A stretch of 10,227 bases of DNA from Gammaproteobacteria bacterium (GTDB lineage: Bacteria; Pseudomonadota; Gammaproteobacteria; Arenicellales; Spongiicolonaceae), in NCBI GenBank assembly GCA_007570945.1, contig RKSH01000049.1, positions 1 to 10,227 of the forward strand, written 5' to 3'. Shown in pieces: positions 7,008-10,227 of the stretch. The notes beneath the pieces are model-generated. The model made no database searches. It worked only from the letters and a program-made list of their open reading frames with translations, and was not told the DNA's origin. Within the stretch, counting starts at the first letter, position 1. Each line of letters begins with the position of its first letter. The position numbers were made by a program, and so were the translations under genes.

Positions 7008-7229
7008 ATGGAGGACAGTCTGCAAAAACTGGAGGACAGCGTGGACCAACTCATCAAGACTTGCCGGCGGTTGCGCGATGAAAACGCGGCGCTGCGGGAA
7101 AGTTACCGGAAACTTTCCCGCGAGCATGCCGAGCGCGCGGAAAAAACCCGCGCCGCGCGCCGCCAACTGGAGTCGACTCTGGCGCGCCTGCGCGGCGCGC
7201 AACCGGCGGTGAAGCCATGGGCCGGGTGA
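7008..7229 (+). CDS. Small coiled-coil protein of the TIGR02449 type, upstream of zapA
   Basis: This 73-residue protein is almost wholly charged and helical: LQKLEDSVDQLIKTCRRLRD followed by ENAALRES shows Leu/Val heptads over residues 4-38, followed by an Arg/Glu-rich helix to about residue 62. Size, composition and position directly before zapA match the small gammaproteobacterial family TIGR02449, which is ZapB-like in character. A role in division or ring bundling with ZapA is inference from the neighbourhood; the molecular function is not established to my knowledge. I chose ATG 7008 because the coiled coil begins there and the -10 box at 6996-7001 places the transcript start on it. A longer in-frame reading from 6957 would run through the promoter and mrcA start. 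No Shine-Dalgarno is visible, consistent with a leaderless message. Its last 13 bases overlap zapA. Confidence 0.85.
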   Translation: MEDSLQKLEDSVDQLIKTCRRLRDENAALRESYRKLSREHAERAEKTRAARRQLESTLARLRGAQPAVKPWAG

Positions 7230-7522
7230 CGGTGAAAATCATGGGCAAGGATTTTCTTTTCTCCTGCAGCGACGAGGAGGAGGAGGAGTTGCTGGCGGCG
7301 GCAAAGGATTTGGACCGCAGAATGTGCGATGTCCGCCGCAGCGGCGCCGCCACCGGCACCGAGCGTTGCGCGATCATGGCGGCGCTGAACGTGTGCCATG
7401 AACTTTTGCGGCACAAGAACAACCCGGCCTCCGCCGGCGGCGCGCAGCGCGAGCGGGTCAGGGAATTGACCGGCGCCGTCGACGCCGCCCTGGCGGAGCA
7501 CAAAGAACCCGGCGCTTACTAA
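7217..7522 (+). CDS. zapA: Cell division protein ZapA
   Basis: This 101-residue protein of the ZapA family binds FtsZ filaments in the cytoplasm, promotes their bundling at midcell and links to ZapB. The N-terminal globular part reads VTVKIMGKDFLFSCSDEEEE followed by ELLAAAKDLDRRM, typical of the family. The central helix TERCAIMAALNVCHELL corresponds to the conserved G(x)ER(I/L)AVMAALNI segment. The C-terminal coiled coil for dimer/tetramer formation is short and ends AEHKEPGAY. Length is normal (E. coli 109). The ATG at 7217 overlaps the upstream coiled-coil gene by 13 bases in another frame, so the two are translated from one message. 6S RNA begins within about 20 bases of its stop, the classic zapA-ssrS arrangement. 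Confidence 0.96.
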   Translation: MGRVTVKIMGKDFLFSCSDEEEEELLAAAKDLDRRMCDVRRSGAATGTERCAIMAALNVCHELLRHKNNPASAGGAQRERVRELTGAVDAALAEHKEPGAY

Positions 7523-7538
7523 GTGGGCGCTGACCGAT

Positions 7539-7745
7539 TGGCGTTGCCTGCGGTGTTCGAGGCGCCGCGCCGACCCTTAGAACCTGTAAAACTGCACGGG
7601 GGCCGGCTTGGGGCGCTGTTGTGCAAGTCCGCGGCGGCCGGTTTTGGCCGGCCGCAAGCGGAAAGCCTGAGGCGCTCCACAGGCCTCCAACTTGAGCCTT
7701 TGGTTCAAGGAAACCGCGGAGGTACGGCACTTGCGGGTAACGCCG
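7539..7745 (+). ncRNA. ssrS: 6S RNA
   Basis: The 260-base gap between zapA and fau is filled by 6S RNA, which mimics an open promoter and sequesters sigma-70 RNA polymerase in stationary phase. The closing stem pairs 7539-7555 (CGTTGCCTGCGGTG core) with 7728-7745 (CACTTGCGGGTAACG core), with several G-U pairs. On the 3' side is the hallmark hairpin CTTGAGCC-TTT-GGTTCAAG (7691-7709), nearly the same as in E. coli 6S. The 5' side of the molecule's end shows CCTTAGAACCTGTAAAACTG, like E. coli CCTTAAAACTG. A strong terminal hairpin GCGGCCGG-TTTTGG-CCGGCCGC (7634-7655) sits at the centre of the molecule. Length (about 207) and position between zapA and fau also fit. Exact ends are estimated from the closing stem, and no convincing own promoter was identified. 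Confidence 0.93.
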
Positions 7746-7774
7746 CTTTTTTGTTTTTTTCCGTTGTTACCCGC
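7733..7774 (+). promoter_or_regulatory. Inverted repeat joining the 6S 3' end to the fau leader, with U-rich loop
   Basis: GCGGGTAAC (7733-7741) and GTTACCCGC (7766-7774) are perfect 9-base complements, extendable by one G-U pair. The left arm is part of the 6S closing stem and the right arm ends eight bases before the fau ATG (7783), where no good Shine-Dalgarno is present. The loop holds T6-G-T7 (7747-7760). The T run directly after the 6S closing stem could end 6S transcription, whereas readthrough RNA could fold the alternative hairpin. The pairing is seen; the function is inferred. Confidence 0.5.
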
Positions 7775-7782
7775 CCTCAGCA

Positions 7783-8382
7783 ATGACAAAAACATCCGAA
7801 GAAAAACGCGCCTTGCGAAAAATCATGCGCCGCCGCCGCGCCGCGCTTGGCAAACAGGAGCAACGCGCGGCGGCGTACGGTCTGGCGGCGCGGTTGTGCG
7901 CTTTGCGCGCGTTTTGCAACGCCCGCCGCATCGCCTTTTACGCCGCCGCCGACGGTGAAATCGACCCGCGCCCGGCGCGCGAGTTGGCCGCCTCCTGGGG
8001 GCGGCGTTGCTATTTGCCGGCGCTGTATCCGGCGCGCCGGCGGCTGGTGTTCTTTGCCGCCGCCGAAGCCCGGCGGTGGACGGTTAATTATTTCGGCATC
8101 GCCGAGCCGCGGGTACCGGTCTGGCGCATGCTGCGGCCGGCAGAGTTGGATTTAATTCTTGTTCCGCTGGTGGCGTTTGACGAGGACGGCGGGCGCGTCG
8201 GCATGGGCGGCGGATTTTACGACGGCAGTTTGCATTACCTGCGCCACCGCCGCCGCTACCGCCGCCCGGCCTTGGTGGGCGTCGCGCACGACTTTCAGAA
8301 AGTGGACAAAATTAACGGCGACCCGTGGGACATTCCGCTGGATGCGGTGGTCACCGACCGCGGCTGCTACCGGCGGCGGTGA
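7783..8382 (+). CDS. fau: 5-formyltetrahydrofolate cyclo-ligase (MTHFS)
   Basis: This 199-residue cytoplasmic enzyme converts 5-formyltetrahydrofolate plus ATP to 5,10-methenyltetrahydrofolate, recycling folate into one-carbon metabolism (ygfA/fau in E. coli). The N-terminal basic helix KRALRKIMRRRRAAL carries the lysine/arginine residues typical of ATP binding. GEID (58-61) lies in the folate-binding region. The family signature LVPLVAFDEDGGRVGMGGGF (126-145) followed by YD is intact, and ALVGVAHDFQ with PWDIPLDAVVTDRG closes the fold. Length is as usual. The message very likely continues from 6S RNA, as in E. coli where ssrS and this gene are co-transcribed. The start region has no clear Shine-Dalgarno and may be masked by the hairpin at 7733-7774. 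Arg and Ala content is high, as expected for this GC-rich genome. Confidence 0.96.
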   Translation: MTKTSEEKRALRKIMRRRRAALGKQEQRAAAYGLAARLCALRAFCNARRIAFYAAADGEIDPRPARELAASWGRRCYLPALYPARRRLVFFAAAEARRWTVNYFGIAEPRVPVWRMLRPAELDLILVPLVAFDEDGGRVGMGGGFYDGSLHYLRHRRRYRRPALVGVAHDFQKVDKINGDPWDIPLDAVVTDRGCYRRR

Positions 8383-8386
8383 TGGC

Positions 8387-9178
8387 GTGAACATTCTTTT
8401 TGTCGGCGATGTGGTGGGCAAGGGCGGGCGGCGCGCGGTGGCGCGTCACCTGCCGCAACTGGTGTCCGGGCGCGGCATCGACCTGGTGGTGGTCAACGCC
8501 GAGAATTCAGCCGGCGGCTTCGGCCTGACCCGCGAGGTGGCCGCCGATTTGTTCAACCTCGGCGCCGCGGTGCTGACCACCGGCAACCATGTGTGGGACA
8601 AGCGCGAGGTGCTTGAGTTCATCGACCGCGAGCCGAGGATTCTGCGTCCGCTGAATTTTCCGGCGGTGACGCCGGGCCGCGGCTTTTGCATCACCGAGGC
8701 TGGCGGCGCGCGGGTGGCGATGGTGAATTTGATGGGGCAGGTGTTCATGCCGCCGTCCCTGGACAATCCGTTCCACGCCGTGGACGCTCTGCTTGAAGAG
8801 TTGCGCGGCCGCGCCGAGGTGGTGCTGGTGGACTTCCATGCCGAGGCCAGCAGCGAGAAACAGGCCATGGGCTGGCACCTGGACGGGCGGGTGGCGGCGG
8901 TGGTGGGCACCCACACCCACATCCCCACCGCCGACGAACGCGTGCTGCCCGGCGGCGCGGCCTACATCACCGACGTGGGCATGACCGGCAACTACAACTC
9001 GGTGATTGGCATGGACACCGGCAAAGTGCTGAAACGTTTTTTGCGCGGCCTGCCGGAGCGCATGGAGGTGGCCTCCGGCGCGGCGACCCTGTGCGGCGTG
9101 CTGATTAAAGTGAACCCGGCGGATGGGCGCAGCGGCGGCATTGAGCGTGTGCTGTGCGGGCCGGGTTTCGGGCGGTGA
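8387..9178 (+). CDS. YmdB-like metallophosphoesterase (TIGR00282)
   Basis: This 263-residue protein of the TIGR00282/YmdB family is a dinuclear-metal phosphodiesterase; B. subtilis YmdB hydrolyses 2',3'-cyclic nucleotides and influences biofilm and motility choices. The metal-site motifs are all visible in order: NILFVGDVVGK (Asp8), NAENSAGGFG (Glu39, Asn40), TTGNHVWDK (Asn67, His68), VDFHAEASSEK (His151) and VVGTHTHIPTAD (His176, His178). The C-terminal SVIGMD..KVLKRFL matches the family. The length is normal. The start is GTG 8387, because homology begins at its second codon. It lies four bases after the fau stop, and the only nearby ATG (8382) runs into TGA after two codons. The family is best known in Firmicutes and other groups. 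Its place in the fau operon of a gammaproteobacterium is less familiar to me. Substrate here is unknown. Confidence 0.92.
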   Translation: MNILFVGDVVGKGGRRAVARHLPQLVSGRGIDLVVVNAENSAGGFGLTREVAADLFNLGAAVLTTGNHVWDKREVLEFIDREPRILRPLNFPAVTPGRGFCITEAGGARVAMVNLMGQVFMPPSLDNPFHAVDALLEELRGRAEVVLVDFHAEASSEKQAMGWHLDGRVAAVVGTHTHIPTADERVLPGGAAYITDVGMTGNYNSVIGMDTGKVLKRFLRGLPERMEVASGAATLCGVLIKVNPADGRSGGIERVLCGPGFGR

Positions 9179-9188
9179 GGGCGGGGGC

Positions 9189-9653
9189 GTGAAGTTCTGG
9201 CTGATGAAAAGCGAGCCGCAGGCCTATTCCATCGACGACCTCGCAGGGCAGCGCGGCGGTCGCGACCACTGGGACGGCATTCGCAATTACCAGGCGCGCA
9301 ACTTCATGCGCGATGTGATGCGGGTGGGCGACCGCGCGTTTTTTTACCATTCCAGTTGCGCCGAGCCGGGCGTTGCGGGTATCATGCAAATCGTGCGTGC
9401 CGCCTACCCCGACCCCACCGCCCATGATCCGCGCTCCAAATACCACGACCGCAAAAGCGATCCGGCCGCGCCGCGCTGGGTGATGGTGGACGTGAAACTG
9501 GTGAAAAAATTTCAACGCCTGGTGGGCCTCGCCGAGTTGCGCGCGCACCCGCGACTGGCGGACATGGCCCTCCTGCGGCGCGGCAACCGCCTTTCCATTC
9601 AGCCGGTGACCGCGCGGGAATGGAAGATTATCAGCGCCCTCGGCGGCGCATGA
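9189..9653 (+). CDS. EVE-domain protein (thymocyte nuclear protein 1-like)
   Basis: This 154-residue single-domain protein of the EVE family belongs to the PUA/YTH-like fold, which bacteria and eukaryotes (THYN1) use to recognise modified bases in DNA or RNA. The family landmarks are present: KFWLMKSEP at the N-terminus, YSIDDL, WDGIRNYQARNFMRD (residues about 33-47), VGDRAFFYHSSCAEPGVAGI (about 51-70), and the closing PRWVMVDVKLVKKFQRLVGL followed by RLSIQPVTAREWKII. I chose GTG 9189 because the homology begins there and GAGG (9177-9180), overlapping the previous stop, is eight bases upstream. Proteins of this kind often sit near fau/zapA in Proteobacteria and usually have no measured function. 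The TGA stop overlaps an in-frame ATG (9650) that could also serve the next gene. Confidence 0.93.
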   Translation: MKFWLMKSEPQAYSIDDLAGQRGGRDHWDGIRNYQARNFMRDVMRVGDRAFFYHSSCAEPGVAGIMQIVRAAYPDPTAHDPRSKYHDRKSDPAAPRWVMVDVKLVKKFQRLVGLAELRAHPRLADMALLRRGNRLSIQPVTAREWKIISALGGA

Positions 9654-9670
9654 CTTTGGCGGACACCGCA

Positions 9671-10227
9671 ATGAACAACAAAACTTTCCTCGCCATCCTC
9701 ACCATAGGAGCCTTGCTTATGACAAACGGCACCGCCAACGCGGCCAACCCGCTGGTGCGCATGACCACCAGCGCCGGCGTGATCGACATTGAAGTGTTCC
9801 CCGACGAGGCGCCCGAGACGGCGGCGAACTTTCTCGCATATGTGGACGCCGGCTTTTACGACGGCACCATTTTCCACCGCGTGATTCCCGGCTTCGTCAT
9901 CCAGGGCGGCGGCTTCACCCCCGGCATGAGACAAAAACAAACCCGCGCCCCCATCCAAAACGAAGCCGACAACGGCCTGAAAAACCTCACCGGCACCCTG
10001 TCCATGGCCCGCACCGGCGACCCCCACTCGGCCACCTCGCAGTTCTTCATCAACCTGGCGGACAACGCTTTTCTGGACTACCAGGCGAAAAACCAGCAGG
10101 GCTGGGGCTACGCCGTGTTCGCCAAAGTGGTCAAAGGAATGAACGCTGTCAACGCCATTGCCAAAGTCAAAACCGGCGGCAATGGCCCGTACCGGGATGT
10201 GCCGGTGGAGGATGTGGTGGTGGAGAA
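9671..10227 (+). CDS. Cyclophilin-type peptidyl-prolyl cis-trans isomerase, exported (3' end outside window)
   Basis: 185 codons are visible and the stop lies beyond the window; comparison with E. coli PpiB suggests only about 5-10 residues are missing. It catalyses cis-trans isomerisation of X-Pro bonds. Cyclophilin motifs are FHRVIPGFVIQGGGF (68-82, catalytic Arg70, Phe75, Gln78), GTLSMARTGDPHSATSQFFI (108-127), DNAFLD, and GWGYAVFAKVV (144-154). The preceding 24 residues form a signal peptide (Lys4, hydrophobic core 6-17, Ala-Asn-Ala cleavage site), so the product would be periplasmic. ATG 9671 has GGCGGA (9658-9663) seven bases upstream. The in-frame ATG 9650 overlaps the EVE stop (ATGA) and would add seven residues before the signal. 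A third in-frame ATG (9719) with a strong AGGAG would give a product lacking most of the signal. The body resembles cytosolic PpiB more than periplasmic PpiA. Confidence 0.95.
   Translation, partial: MNNKTFLAILTIGALLMTNGTANAANPLVRMTTSAGVIDIEVFPDEAPETAANFLAYVDAGFYDGTIFHRVIPGFVIQGGGFTPGMRQKQTRAPIQNEADNGLKNLTGTLSMARTGDPHSATSQFFINLADNAFLDYQAKNQQGWGYAVFAKVVKGMNAVNAIAKVKTGGNGPYRDVPVEDVVVE
9706..9721 (+). promoter_or_regulatory. Internal ribosome binding site and start inside the cyclophilin signal peptide
   Basis: AGGAG (9706-9710) lies eight bases before the in-frame ATG at 9719-9721 (residue 17 of the exported form). It is the strongest Shine-Dalgarno match I see before any gene here. Starting there removes the hydrophobic core and would leave the cyclophilin domain in the cytoplasm. 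This could be chance: the bases also encode Ile-Gly-Ala in the signal core. Confidence 0.45.

Noticed and set aside
4408..7212. A 934-codon open frame on the plus strand opposite mrcA
   Set aside because: It is the antisense shadow of a GC-rich gene: its composition is low-complexity Ala/Gly/Arg/Val/Gln/His, it shows no domain, and the minus strand encodes an intact PBP1A with every catalytic motif.
7466..7522. Own promoter for 6S RNA (TTGACC at 7466-7471, TACTAA at 7517-7522)
   Set aside because: The spacing between these two boxes is far too long and neither has a partner at 16-18 bases, so I do not call it.
2..9653. Functional link between the type ISP enzyme (DNA methylation) and the EVE protein (modified-base reading)
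   Set aside because: The genes are about 9 kb apart in different operons, with different codon character; EVE proteins near fau are found without such enzymes.
1..10227. CRISPR arrays, tRNA or rRNA genes, insertion-sequence ends, origins
   Set aside because: Reading through found no regularly spaced direct repeats, tRNA-like cloverleaf or transposase-like reading frame. The only repeats are the PBP1A linker units and short inverted repeats listed above.

Overview
The window looks like a piece of a GC-rich gammaproteobacterial chromosome. The main evidence is the block coiled-coil protein (TIGR02449 type) - zapA - 6S RNA - 5-formyltetrahydrofolate cyclo-ligase, an order typical of Gammaproteobacteria, together with a PBP1A that resembles the E. 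coli enzyme in its motifs and its final Leu-Phe. No species can be named. The frequent GTG starts and a TIGR00282/YmdB-type phosphodiesterase behind the cyclo-ligase suggest a lineage away from the enterics.

Left part (1-3415), accessory in character. It opens with the last 83 codons of a gene resembling the C-terminal domain of type ISP restriction-modification enzymes. After a gene-free gap of about 80 bases comes a compact class III ABC importer operon: an exported binding protein, a FecCD-type permease and an ATPase, for a metal chelate such as ferric siderophore, haem, cobalamin or an oxyanion. Its codons are visibly richer in A/T than the rest. The ATPase stop interlocks with the stop of a minus-strand remnant of an acyl-CoA synthetase, of which only the last 54 codons remain. 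This is a sign of past deletion or insertion.

Middle part (3416-6963, minus strand). A complete bifunctional class A penicillin-binding protein (mrcA/PBP1A) is followed, with a one-base TGATG overlap, by a short member of the SbmA/BacA peptide-transporter family. The PBP carries an unusual Gly/Asp-rich repetitive linker inside its transpeptidase region.

Right part (7008-10227, plus strand), housekeeping. A 44-base divergent intergenic region contains a perfect palindrome with a TATAAT box on each strand. It leads into the coiled-coil gene, zapA (cell division), 6S RNA (RNA polymerase regulator), fau (one-carbon metabolism), a YmdB-like phosphodiesterase, an EVE-domain protein and a cyclophilin that runs off the end. 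Most of these genes overlap or are separated by a few bases, so they are probably co-transcribed.

I did not find a convincing new multi-gene system. The points worth a second look are small-scale: a 6S 3' end that can pair with the fau leader, two plausible starts in the cyclophilin (exported and cytosolic), the palindromic divergent promoter, the PBP1A/SbmA-like coupling and the acyl-CoA synthetase scar.
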